Notes under the pieces: model-generated | What the model saw: the letters and a program-made list of their open reading frames with translations, nothing else | What the model was told of the DNA's origin: nothing | Database searches by the model: none | Assembly (NCBI GenBank): GCA_947168335.1 | Contig: CAMVLM010000003.1 | Span: 1-61,443 of the forward strand | Length of the DNA: 61,443 nucleotides | Direction of reading: 5' to 3' | From: an uncultured Butyrivibrio sp. | GTDB lineage: Bacteria > Bacillota > Clostridia > Lachnospirales > Lachnospiraceae | Made by a program: the position numbers and the translations under genes | Shown: positions 7,852-15,674 of the stretch, one piece after another | Layout: each line of letters opens with the position of its first letter | How positions within the stretch are numbered: the stretch's first letter is position 1

Positions 7852-9429
7852 TCAATTCAGGTAATCAAGCGGGTTTACCTGTGATCCGCCAATAAGTATC
7901 TCGAAATGGAGATGTGCACCGGTACTTACACCGGTATTACCGCTAAGCGCAATTTTCTGGCCCTGTGTTACAGACTGTCCGGGCTTTACAAGGATCTTCG
8001 ACAGATGTCCGTATCTCGTCTCTCTGCCGTCAGAATGGCTTATATAAACTACATAACCATATCCTCTTCCCCATCCTGCTCTGGTAACGACACCGCCATT
8101 AGAAGCCATTACCGCTGTACCGACAGGTGTTGCCCAGTCAATACCCTTGTGATAGCTGCTGGCTCCCTTGGTGGGAGATTTACGCCTTCCGAATCCGGAA
8201 GATAACCTGCCTCCGGAAATAGGCTTAATATATGTAGGAGGCACTATTGTTCCACGCTCAACAATCTTGGGAACCGCCTCGTATGTTACTTCTTCTTTCT
8301 GAATATCCCTGCCGGTCTCACCATTGTTTTCATAGTTTATAAGCGCAACAACCTTACGGTGTCCGGAGGACGGCTCCTGAACAACTTCTGAATGTGTGGT
8401 GTACCAGGAATTATTATCTCTATAGATTACATCTGCTTCATAATCTTCTTCATAATATTCCTGTTTTGTATAAACAACAGAGAGCTCAGGTTCGGGAACT
8501 GTAACTATAATTTCATCACCGATTCTGATGGTGGATTCTTCATTATCAATTGTTTCATTCATGGCTATAAGATCAGCCAGCGGAATTCCGAATTTTTCCG
8601 CTATAAGTCCAAGTGTATCTCCGGACTGTATCTCATAAATCTGAGGCGTTTCCTGATCTTTGGTAACTTCATCGATTGCGGTATTTAAATCCGTGATTTC
8701 AGAAGAAGGCAGGTAACTTTCAACAACCTCAATTTTATCTCCAAAATCGATATTCATTAAACCAAGTTTGTAATCATCAAAACTCTTTTCTTCTATAAGA
8801 GGTTTGATTTCTTCAAAAATATCCGAAATAGCCTGGTCAATACCTGCTTCAGGGAACTTTACCTGCGCCTGTTTGGCCTCGACCTCTTCATTGGATACCA
8901 CATTTGAAGTCAGAACATTAACTTCTCTTGTGGGGTCGGTAACCAATTCCACGCTATATGCATTTTCGGTATCATACTTTCCCAGAGCAGTCTGCAAAAG
9001 TGCCAGAACATCATCTTTACTGGAAAGATTGACCGAATATTTATTGATTTTAACTGTATAGGATCTCTCCAGAGTTTCTGATTCGTTGCCCTTCAGAACC
9101 TCCAGCATCTTTGCGGTAACGGTTTTTCTGCTGTCAATCTCACCCACAAGTACGTCATCCGCCTCCATGGTAAGACTTGCATCGGCAAGCACCAGTTCTT
9201 CACTATCCTTGGCAAAAAGTCTCCTGGCATCCCTGAGGCTCTTCCTGGCGGATTGTTCTGATGCCAGCGTACCAACATATACCCCATTAAGGGATACTTT
9301 GAAAATATTGTTGCCGCTGCTTTTTACGGGAGTAAAAATGGGCAAGATAAAGATAACCCATATAATTACAGCCTGCACCGTACCTTGTAAAAGTCCTATT
9401 CTGAATTTTTTAATTCCTTTAAAACTCAT
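7852..9429 (-). CDS. cell-wall M23 metallopeptidase with LysM and G5 domains
   Basis: Membrane-anchored wall hydrolase of 525 residues. An N-terminal helix (about 11-33) is followed by a region of about 230 residues without a clear family. Then come a LysM peptidoglycan-binding repeat (about 264-313, starting IYEIQSGDTL), a G5 domain (about 316-395) and an M23 lysostaphin-type endopeptidase (about 405-523). Zinc residues are visible in YHKGID (His 427, Asp 431) and in GAHLHFE (second His of HLH). The intact site argues for an active enzyme cutting peptide crosslinks. I chose the ATG at 9429. A TTG at 9435 would overlap the upstream gene by four bases. The upstream coiled-coil protein is probably co-translated. 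Confidence 0.92.
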   Translation of the reverse strand: MSFKGIKKFRIGLLQGTVQAVIIWVIFILPIFTPVKSSGNNIFKVSLNGVYVGTLASEQSARKSLRDARRLFAKDSEELVLADASLTMEADDVLVGEIDSRKTVTAKMLEVLKGNESETLERSYTVKINKYSVNLSSKDDVLALLQTALGKYDTENAYSVELVTDPTREVNVLTSNVVSNEEVEAKQAQVKFPEAGIDQAISDIFEEIKPLIEEKSFDDYKLGLMNIDFGDKIEVVESYLPSSEITDLNTAIDEVTKDQETPQIYEIQSGDTLGLIAEKFGIPLADLIAMNETIDNEESTIRIGDEIIVTVPEPELSVVYTKQEYYEEDYEADVIYRDNNSWYTTHSEVVQEPSSGHRKVVALINYENNGETGRDIQKEEVTYEAVPKIVERGTIVPPTYIKPISGGRLSSGFGRRKSPTKGASSYHKGIDWATPVGTAVMASNGGVVTRAGWGRGYGYVVYISHSDGRETRYGHLSKILVKPGQSVTQGQKIALSGNTGVSTGAHLHFEILIGGSQVNPLDYLN

Positions 9430-9431
9430 TA

Positions 9432-10031
9432 TCAAACCAAACCTAAAAATCTTAGTATGTTAAAAACAAGATCTGCTATTGAAACAAGCAGAATTATTAT
9501 ACCTAAAGGTAACAGACCTTTTTCTTTCTGTCCATTATTAATCTTGTAGTCTTCTTCCAGCTGATTTCTGGTGGTGTCAAGCCTTCTTAACAATACGGAG
9601 AATTCACCCCTGATTCCATCCATCTGCTTCTGAAGATCCTCTTTTATCTCATCAAGCTGCTTCTTCTGCTCATCTATCACTGATGCCTGAACATTTCTAT
9701 ATATCCTTACACCAACGTCATGCGTAGCTTCATCACTCTTATCCAGGCGCTTATTGAATTCGTCCTTAAGACATTCAAGCGCAGCATCCACATCCTTTGC
9801 AGAAGTATCAGCAGTAGTTTCTGTGTTTTTCAGATCCTTAATAGCAAGCTCAATATCCCCGAGCCGCTTTTCCATATTTTGTGCATTTTGTCTAAGAAAT
9901 GCTATCTCTTCTTCATATTGCTTATTCTGATTCTCAATTTGCTGACGATGAGCCGCCTCAGCCGCTTCATTGGCCTTGATCATTTCCTGTGCACTGAGCT
10001 TATTTGCGCGTCTTGTCATAAAGTTATCCAT
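9432..10031 (-). CDS. tail-anchored coiled-coil protein of unknown function
   Basis: A 199-residue protein that is almost entirely helical and charged. A long heptad-rich segment runs from about residue 14 to 165 (many Glu, Lys and Gln), followed by a short Asn/Lys-rich stretch and one C-terminal membrane helix (about 175-195). There is no signal peptide, so it is probably cytoplasmic with a tail anchor. The start at 10031 follows GGGAGGGG. The frame extends to a TTG at 10043, but the ribosome binding site would be inside the gene. It ends next to or overlapping the M23 peptidase start, which suggests that the two work together at the envelope. The shape resembles membrane-tethered regulators of wall hydrolases, but there is no recognisable family. 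Confidence 0.78.
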   Translation of the reverse strand: MDNFMTRRANKLSAQEMIKANEAAEAAHRQQIENQNKQYEEEIAFLRQNAQNMEKRLGDIELAIKDLKNTETTADTSAKDVDAALECLKDEFNKRLDKSDEATHDVGVRIYRNVQASVIDEQKKQLDEIKEDLQKQMDGIRGEFSVLLRRLDTTRNQLEEDYKINNGQKEKGLLPLGIIILLVSIADLVFNILRFLGLV

Positions 10032-10169
10032 ATCCCCTCCCAAAATTCAGAACCATTTTTTACTAGGTTACATCATTTATGCATTTCGTACAATAATCCA
10101 TTTAATACAATGACTATTTTGTGTATATTAACCTCTAGTTTAAACTTTATTCATAATTTGTTAATAATT

Positions 10170-10189
10170 CATTGTTATAATCAACAATG
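10170..10189 (+). promoter_or_regulatory. extended -10 promoter overlapped by an operator-like inverted repeat
   Basis: CATTGTT (10170-10176) and AACAATG (10183-10189) form a 7-bp inverted repeat around ATAATC. A TGT-TATAAT extended -10 (10173-10181) lies inside it on the plus strand. No matching -35 box is clear. Transcription would start near 10188 and run into the hairpin element that follows, not into any plus-strand gene. Confidence 0.4.
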
Positions 10190-10311
10190 TGGTAAGGAAA
10201 TGATCCACCACAGAGAGCATCAAATTATAGCTCCGAAAGATAGATAAATTTTTTCATAATAGCCCGGGTGCCGAAAGGTGCCTGGGCACTCCTCATTAAT
10301 AGGCCTTTTTT
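10190..10311 (+). ncRNA. candidate small structured RNA or untranslated element
   Basis: The gap between the alarmone synthetase and coiled-coil genes contains a GTGG/CCAC arm (about 10190-10212), a short GAGC/GCTC hairpin (about 10215-10234) and a long hairpin with an 11-bp stem (10262-10272 with 10277-10287, including three wobble pairs) closed by GAAA. AGGCC and six T residues (10306-10311) follow. Read on the plus strand the loop is a GNRA tetraloop and an extended -10 promoter lies upstream. Read on the minus strand the hairpin might instead help end the alarmone synthetase transcript. No known riboswitch class was recognised. Confidence 0.35.
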
Positions 10312-10319
10312 GGCCATTA

Positions 10320-10964
10320 TCACTGACCTTCAACAGAAGTTGTCACTGACTGAATTTCTTCATTGAGCGTAAGCATTCTCTCGTCCAGCTCAGCCACCAT
10401 TTTTGCACACTCAAAAAGCTGCGCCTTTATTGTAGCAGGTGCTTTGGATTCGAATTTATACTGGATCTTATGCTCAAGGCTTGCCCAAAAGTCCATGGCA
10501 ACCGTACGGATCTGTACTTCAACCTTGACATTGGCCATTCTGTCCGACAAATAAACGGGTACGGCAAGTATCATATGATAGCTTCTGTATCCGCTGGTTT
10601 TGGGATTCATAATATAATCCTTGATAGTGAGCACTTTAATATCCTGCTGATTACTTATCATGTCGGCAATCCTGTAAATATCCGACGTAAATGAGCATAT
10701 AATACGAATTCCGGCTATATCATTCACATATTTGACCATATTTTCCAGAGTGGACTCATAACCATGTCTCCTGAGCTTTTTAACTATGCTCTCAGGGGTC
10801 TTGATTCTGGACTTGATATGCTCTATAGGATTATATCTGTGAACCTCCTGAAATTCGTCATTAAGTATCTCTAACTTTGTATTTATCTGTTTTAATGCAG
10901 AATTATAAAGCAAACTGACTTCTTCCCAGCTTTTAACATCTCCATCAGATAATCTTGTCTCCAT
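10320..10964 (-). CDS. small alarmone synthetase, (p)ppGpp synthetase domain only
   Basis: RelA/SpoT-type pyrophosphokinase of 214 residues that makes pppGpp or ppGpp from ATP and GTP or GDP. It has only the synthetase domain, with no hydrolase, TGS or ACT part, as in RelQ/YjbM-like small alarmone synthetases. Visible motifs are KSRIK (51-55), DIAGIR (82-87), PKTSGYRSYH (121-130) and VEVQIRT (148-154) followed by DFWASLEHK. A helical tail with Glu-rich sequence may serve tetramer assembly. The gene lies 18 bases after a GT2 glycosyltransferase, so it is probably co-transcribed with it. Linking alarmone synthesis to envelope polysaccharide is suggestive but unproven. Confidence 0.92.
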   Translation of the reverse strand: METRLSDGDVKSWEEVSLLYNSALKQINTKLEILNDEFQEVHRYNPIEHIKSRIKTPESIVKKLRRHGYESTLENMVKYVNDIAGIRIICSFTSDIYRIADMISNQQDIKVLTIKDYIMNPKTSGYRSYHMILAVPVYLSDRMANVKVEVQIRTVAMDFWASLEHKIQYKFESKAPATIKAQLFECAKMVAELDERMLTLNEEIQSVTTSVEGQ

Positions 10965-10982
10965 ATTTCCCCCTGTGTAACA

Positions 10983-11912
10983 TCATTTTTTCCAATAATC
11001 CTTGTTCATGGAAAAAGCTACCACAAGCTTTTTGGGCAGAATCTTATAACTCCTTCCAAGCTTGTAACCCATAAATCTGAAACCGCACATAATAACATAA
11101 TCAGGAACCAGGTAAAATTTACCAATATGTCTGAAATGCCTGATAGTATCCCTGACCATTTTTTTGCCCTCTGTCTCGGAACGAATTCCCGAAAAGATCT
11201 CCGGATGATCCGTCTGTGATACTCCCAGATCAAAATTCCTGCTGAACTGCTGTGTATAACTGTAATTATGCGAATGAATCACCCCTGCTTCCGGAACATA
11301 GCATATGGCATATCCCTTATACATTGCATTTCCGGCAAATACCATATCCTCATTAAAAATAGTCTTTTTGAGGAAGCCTCCCACCTTGTCAAAAACATCT
11401 CTTCTGTACATTGCACATACATTTGAACAGAAGAAAGTCTTTATTCCGAGTTTAGGCAAATCCTTAATGGTTTTCCTAATTGCGACTGTAGGATAATTAA
11501 ATTTCCTTGAATAACGCTCTGCAAGATTGCAATCTGCTTTGGGATACTGTCTGCCATAAGCAGCAGCAACTTTAGGATCCTTTAAAGCCTTAACAAGATG
11601 TGAAATAAGCATATTATCCCTTGGTACCGCATCCTGGGTTATCATCAGGAAATAATCGGCATCCGACATCTGCACGCCCATATTTCTGGTGTTGCCATGA
11701 TCAAACTCAGACTTTGCAATATGCTTAACAACAATATTGTCATACTTATTTACGGTATCAACAACATCTTTCTTCTCAACAAAGTAATGCTTCTCAGTAT
11801 TAATAATAATAATCTTATTAGGTGAAAACGCCTGCCTCTCAAGCTCATCAATAAGCATTGCCAGTTCAGCACCCGGCTTATACACCGGAATGATTACATC
11901 TACTTTTTCCAT
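10983..11912 (-). CDS. GT2 family glycosyltransferase, rhamnosyltransferase-like
   Basis: GT-A fold inverting glycosyltransferase of 309 residues. It starts with VDVIIPVYKPGAE, then has the FDHGNTRNMG motif (about 70-79) that is typical of rhamnosyltransferases of the RfbF/RfbN kind. A TQDAVP segment stands in place of the DXD metal site, and a late NEDMVFAG follows. No membrane helices are evident. The donor could be dTDP-rhamnose, since rfbA, rfbB and rfbC lie further along, but the reductase is missing here, so this is inference. The start has AAGGGAAG upstream. The alarmone synthetase follows 18 bases downstream. A terminator at 11961-11991 separates it from the LCP gene. Confidence 0.9.
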   Translation of the reverse strand: MEKVDVIIPVYKPGAELAMLIDELERQAFSPNKIIIINTEKHYFVEKKDVVDTVNKYDNIVVKHIAKSEFDHGNTRNMGVQMSDADYFLMITQDAVPRDNMLISHLVKALKDPKVAAAYGRQYPKADCNLAERYSRKFNYPTVAIRKTIKDLPKLGIKTFFCSNVCAMYRRDVFDKVGGFLKKTIFNEDMVFAGNAMYKGYAICYVPEAGVIHSHNYSYTQQFSRNFDLGVSQTDHPEIFSGIRSETEGKKMVRDTIRHFRHIGKFYLVPDYVIMCGFRFMGYKLGRSYKILPKKLVVAFSMNKDYWKK

Positions 11913-11960
11913 AAACTTCCCTTATCTATATAGGAAACTCAACGAAATTTCCTATGATAT

Positions 11961-11991
11961 GAAAAAGATAGCCCCGAAAGACTCCGGGGCT
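11961..11991 (-). terminator. terminator after the LCP gene
   Basis: On the minus strand, AGCCCCG and CGGGGCT (11991-11970) form a stem, followed by ATCTTTTTC. It lies just after the LCP stop codon and separates that transcript from the GT2-alarmone synthetase pair. Confidence 0.8.
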
Positions 11992-12003
11992 TTAATCTTC
12001 AGG

Positions 12004-13161
12004 TTACTGTTCGCCGATATATTTTGAAACATCAGCAGCAATCTTATCACTATATTCCTGAACACTGGATGAAACCTGATAACTTGTATCATCAAACAGG
12101 AATCCATGAAGCCACTCAACATTGGATGAGAGTGTCATAGGAAGAACACAGCTTCCCTTCTTACCCATGGTGCCGGTTGTACGCATATCCGCCATCGGGA
12201 ATCCATCATTGGCAACTACATTATATTTTGTAACATTCGGCAGATAAACATTTATTATGTCTTCCAGGTCAAGTGAGGTATATGTCTGTCCGAATACACT
12301 GTTTGCAACGCTTACCAGATCAGAAGCACTTGCTGTCTTGGCTTTCTCAAGAATAGCCATAAGCACTGTTCTCTGTCTCTCTGCTCTTCTGAAATCATCT
12401 CCGGCTGTATATCTGATTCTGCAATAAGCAGTTGCCTGAAGACCATCCAGAGTCTGAAGTCCGGGTTCTGTAACCGGTGTATACTTCATGTTCAGCTCTT
12501 TTTCACTGGCCATTGTGGACTGATAGTTGTTAAGGTGAGTAATCTCATTCTCCTCAACATTGATCTCAATTCCGCCAAGCTGATTAACTATCTCGGTAAG
12601 TCCGCCAAATCCAACAGTAATGAAATCGGTGATATCCATATCAAGGTTCATATTGAGCATTGATATTGCCTGTTCAGGGCCACCGGCTGCATAAGCTGCA
12701 TTACACTTATTATATGAATCATTACTGAGATTAAGGTATGTATCACGATAAACTGAAACAAGCTTGATCTCATGTGTTGCATTATTGATTGAAGCTATGA
12801 TGATTGAGTCAGATCTTGTCTTCTTATCAAGCTTACCACCTCTGTCATCAACACCGAACAAAGCGATATTGGTATAGCCTGTCATCTGCTCATTTTCTTC
12901 GACACCACTGTTTACGCTGTTAGATATCTTCTCTTCGTCAAGTTCTACCTTGCCGACTTTATCAACACCAAGTCCGCCAAATAAAAACCAGGCTGCAACT
13001 ATAAGTAATATAAGAAGTACTAATTCAACTCCCAGTACAATAAATGCACGTTTCTTGTCTTTTTTTCTGTTTCCTCTTCTAGAGCCCCCACTTCTACGGC
13101 CACCATTAGCAGGTCTGCCGCCCCTACTGCTCCTAAGCTCGTCGCCATTACGATTCGACAT
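12004..13161 (-). CDS. LytR-CpsA-Psr (LCP) family glycopolymer ligase
   Basis: Membrane-anchored phosphotransferase that attaches polyprenyl-linked glycopolymers to peptidoglycan. The N-terminus is Arg/Gly/Ser-rich and cytoplasmic (1-35), followed by one helix (about 37-62). The LCP domain starts with NIALFGVDDRGG (about 98-109) and has the conserved RSDSIII, VYRDTYL and RRAERQR segments, whose Arg and Asp residues bind the pyrophosphate lipid. It is the last gene of a run of GT2, GT2, sugar transferase and LCP, which fits a ligase acting on the glycan built here. At 385 residues it is of normal length and ends at a good terminator. Confidence 0.94.
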   Translation of the reverse strand: MSNRNGDELRSSRGGRPANGGRRSGGSRRGNRKKDKKRAFIVLGVELVLLILLIVAAWFLFGGLGVDKVGKVELDEEKISNSVNSGVEENEQMTGYTNIALFGVDDRGGKLDKKTRSDSIIIASINNATHEIKLVSVYRDTYLNLSNDSYNKCNAAYAAGGPEQAISMLNMNLDMDITDFITVGFGGLTEIVNQLGGIEINVEENEITHLNNYQSTMASEKELNMKYTPVTEPGLQTLDGLQATAYCRIRYTAGDDFRRAERQRTVLMAILEKAKTASASDLVSVANSVFGQTYTSLDLEDIINVYLPNVTKYNVVANDGFPMADMRTTGTMGKKGSCVLPMTLSSNVEWLHGFLFDDTSYQVSSSVQEYSDKIAADVSKYIGEQ

Positions 13162-13243
13162 GTCAGCACAATCTCCTTTTTTGCTTAGTTTTCCACTGAC
13201 CTATTTTGACACAAAAAAGGAAAATATACAAGTCGAATAACCT

Positions 13244-14653
13244 TTAATATGCGTTCTTATTAACAAAGCCATGGAACAATGTTCCAAACAGAATTCTAAT
13301 ATCAAATTCAAAGGTCCAGTTTTCAATATAGTATATGTCGTATTCTATTCTCTTACGTATAGAAGTATCTCCCCTGTAGCCATTTACCTGAGCCCAGCCC
13401 GTTATACCGGGGCGAACCTGATGCTTGACCATATATCTGGGAATCTCTCCCTTAAATTTCACAACAAACTGAGGTCTCTCAGGTCTGGGGCCAACCAGTG
13501 ACATATCCCCCCAAAGTACGTTAAAGAACTGCGGCATCTCATCAATGCTGTGTTTTCTGAGGAATCGACCGACTTTTGTTACTCTGGGATCATCTTTGGT
13601 AGTCCAGCCCTTCTTCTCAGCGGATTCGGACTGCACTTCCATAGTCCTGAATTTAAACATCATAAAGCTCTTGCCATGAAGGCCAACTCTTTCCTGCTTA
13701 AAGATGATAGGTCCGGGACTGGATAATTTAACCGCAATTGCCGCAAGAAGCATTGCGGGTGAAAACAGAATAATAAGAATAATCGATCCGATAATATCAA
13801 CTATTCTCTTCATAAATGCATTAAATCCATTTGTCAGAGGAACATATCTGATGTTAATAACCGGAAGTCCGAGTATCTCCTCCGTATATGGATTGCTGGG
13901 GAACAGGCTCGTGTAATCCGGAATAAACTTTGTATGAACGCCTGACTCCTCACATATAGCAACAAGTTCTTCCAGCTTGTCATATCGATCCAGAGGAAGA
14001 GTGATTGTAATCTCATCATAACTGTTGTCGGCAAGAAATCTTGTGAGCATATCAATTTCGCCCACAACCTTAACTCCATGATAGCTTGTTCCTATCGGAA
14101 CCATATCATCCAGAATACCGCTTACAACATATCCCCACTGAGGATTGCTGTTGATCCTGCTGATATATCCTTCAGCAGACCTTGAATATCCGATAAGCAG
14201 AATATGTTTTAAATTGTATCCTTTTCTCCTTACATATCTGAGGAATCTGCGGAGAAGCACTCTCGAAAGGCTGGTGAGAACAATATTGATAAAGAAGAAA
14301 TACACTATCATGGATCTTGAAAAGTCTATCTGCTTAACAAGATACAGGACAACGTAGAAACCGATCAGACCAACCAGATTGGCAGAAAAGATATTATACA
14401 GCTCATATCTCATCTTGGTTGCGCGCTGAGGCGTATACAGATTAAACATACTGTACAGCGCAATATATGCGGGCACCAAAACATAGAGGGCAGAAAAATA
14501 TGTCCTCATAGACAAATATCCGACTTCAGGATCTATCTTTGAAAAAGGTGATTCAAATTTAAAATACCAAGCCAGAATATATGCACAGGCTATTAAAATT
14601 CCGTCCCCAACAATATGCAGTCTGTTAAGATTTGTCTGATTATCTTTAATCAT
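13244..14653 (-). CDS. polyprenyl-phosphate sugar-1-phosphate transferase (WcaJ/CpsE type)
   Basis: Initiating enzyme for a lipid-linked glycan: moves a sugar-1-phosphate, often glucose or galactose, from its UDP form to undecaprenyl phosphate. It has several N-terminal helices (within about 12-130), a CoA-binding-like middle domain (about 145-265), a re-entrant helix (about 285-310), and the catalytic C-terminal domain. That domain shows SPGPIIFKQERVG, MFKFRTM, RKHSIDEMPQ, DMSLVGPRPE and GITGWAQVNGYRG. It is full length (469). It is co-directional with two GT2 genes upstream and LCP downstream. A priming transferase suggests a flippase-dependent or lipid-linked pathway alongside the ABC exporter. 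The exact sugar cannot be read from the sequence. Confidence 0.94.
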   Translation of the reverse strand: MIKDNQTNLNRLHIVGDGILIACAYILAWYFKFESPFSKIDPEVGYLSMRTYFSALYVLVPAYIALYSMFNLYTPQRATKMRYELYNIFSANLVGLIGFYVVLYLVKQIDFSRSMIVYFFFINIVLTSLSRVLLRRFLRYVRRKGYNLKHILLIGYSRSAEGYISRINSNPQWGYVVSGILDDMVPIGTSYHGVKVVGEIDMLTRFLADNSYDEITITLPLDRYDKLEELVAICEESGVHTKFIPDYTSLFPSNPYTEEILGLPVINIRYVPLTNGFNAFMKRIVDIIGSIILIILFSPAMLLAAIAVKLSSPGPIIFKQERVGLHGKSFMMFKFRTMEVQSESAEKKGWTTKDDPRVTKVGRFLRKHSIDEMPQFFNVLWGDMSLVGPRPERPQFVVKFKGEIPRYMVKHQVRPGITGWAQVNGYRGDTSIRKRIEYDIYYIENWTFEFDIRILFGTLFHGFVNKNAY

Positions 14654-14675
14654 ATTATGATTATTCTATACCAAA

Positions 14676-15674
14676 TCACCCTGCAAGTCTACGAATACAG
14701 TTTAGCAGCAGTTCCATTTCGATTATGATATAGTTCCCCACATTTTTTGTTTTGAAAGGTACTTTCTTATCCTTATTATCCAGAATTTTATTAATTCCTT
14801 TAACAAGGCCTTTAGCATAAGAAAGTCCCAGATGTTTTCTTGCAAAATAAATCTGTTTAATCAAAATTCCGACTATGATTAACGGCAAATTGATAACAAA
14901 TTGAAGTGCCGGCATATTTTTATAAATCAGGTACAGGTTGTTTGCAGCAGTCAGTTCTTCTTTGAAAACATTATACCTTGAACCGCTTGTGCCGCTTCCG
15001 GCATGATAAACTATTGCTTTTGGCTCATATATGTTCTTATACCCATAAATGCGTGCTCTGTATCCAACATCAACATCTTCGAGGTAACAAAAATGCACCT
15101 CGTCAAAATATCCTATTTCTTCAAAGACACGCTTTCTGTAAATAGCAGCACCGGCACATGCACTGGTCACAGCGCATCTTTTGGAATAGGAAGTTCTGCT
15201 TTTATCCCTTCCGGGCGAAAACGCCCATCCCAATGCACAGTAATAATCTCCTGCATCATCGATAACTTCAGGATTTTTAAGAGACAACATCTTGGCCCCG
15301 ACAGAAAAGATCCTGCTATCACGCTCGATTGAACTGACAAGATTTTCAATCATCCTCTCATCAGAAACCGTATCATTATTAAGAAGGATCACATATTCAG
15401 TTTTTGACATCCTGATACCGACATTAACAGCATAAGAAAAGCCTGTGTTTTCCTGAAGAAGGCAGAACTCTGTTTCAGGATAGTTCTGCGGTTTCTTAGC
15501 CATAAATTCCCTGGCGTATTCCACGCTGCCATCAGTGGATGCATTATCCACGATTATTACAGGTGCTTTATATGTCTGTTTGCCAAGGCTTCGCAGACAA
15601 TCCTTCAGGTATTTCCTGCCATTGTAATTCGGAATAACTATTGTAACTTTTTCTTCCAAAGTCCTGATACCCAC
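14676..15674 (-). CDS. GT2 family glycosyltransferase
   Basis: A 332-residue transferase with N-terminal motif VTIVIPNYNGRKYL, IVDNASTDGS, LLNNDTV and a CYLEDVDVGYRARIYG segment, as in rhamnosyltransferase or O-antigen GT2 proteins. A hydrophobic stretch at about 255-275 may sit on the membrane. The start is uncertain. The assigned GTG follows the stop codon of the upstream GT2 gene with no gap, and a TTG five codons later is a possible alternative. Translation is probably coupled. It precedes the priming sugar transferase, so it may add an early sugar to the lipid-linked chain. Confidence 0.9.
   Translation of the reverse strand: MGIRTLEEKVTIVIPNYNGRKYLKDCLRSLGKQTYKAPVIIVDNASTDGSVEYAREFMAKKPQNYPETEFCLLQENTGFSYAVNVGIRMSKTEYVILLNNDTVSDERMIENLVSSIERDSRIFSVGAKMLSLKNPEVIDDAGDYYCALGWAFSPGRDKSRTSYSKRCAVTSACAGAAIYRKRVFEEIGYFDEVHFCYLEDVDVGYRARIYGYKNIYEPKAIVYHAGSGTSGSRYNVFKEELTAANNLYLIYKNMPALQFVINLPLIIVGILIKQIYFARKHLGLSYAKGLVKGINKILDNKDKKVPFKTKNVGNYIIIEMELLLNCIRRLAG

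Noticed and set aside
10320..11912. Reading the alarmone synthetase as a toxin-antitoxin (toxSAS) pair
   Set aside because: The neighbour is a normal glycosyltransferase and not a small antitoxin. The motifs and length fit an ordinary small alarmone synthetase.
15003..15332. 109-codon plus-strand frame inside a GT2 gene
   Set aside because: It is antisense to the conserved catalytic segments of the GT2 gene and has no start signal.
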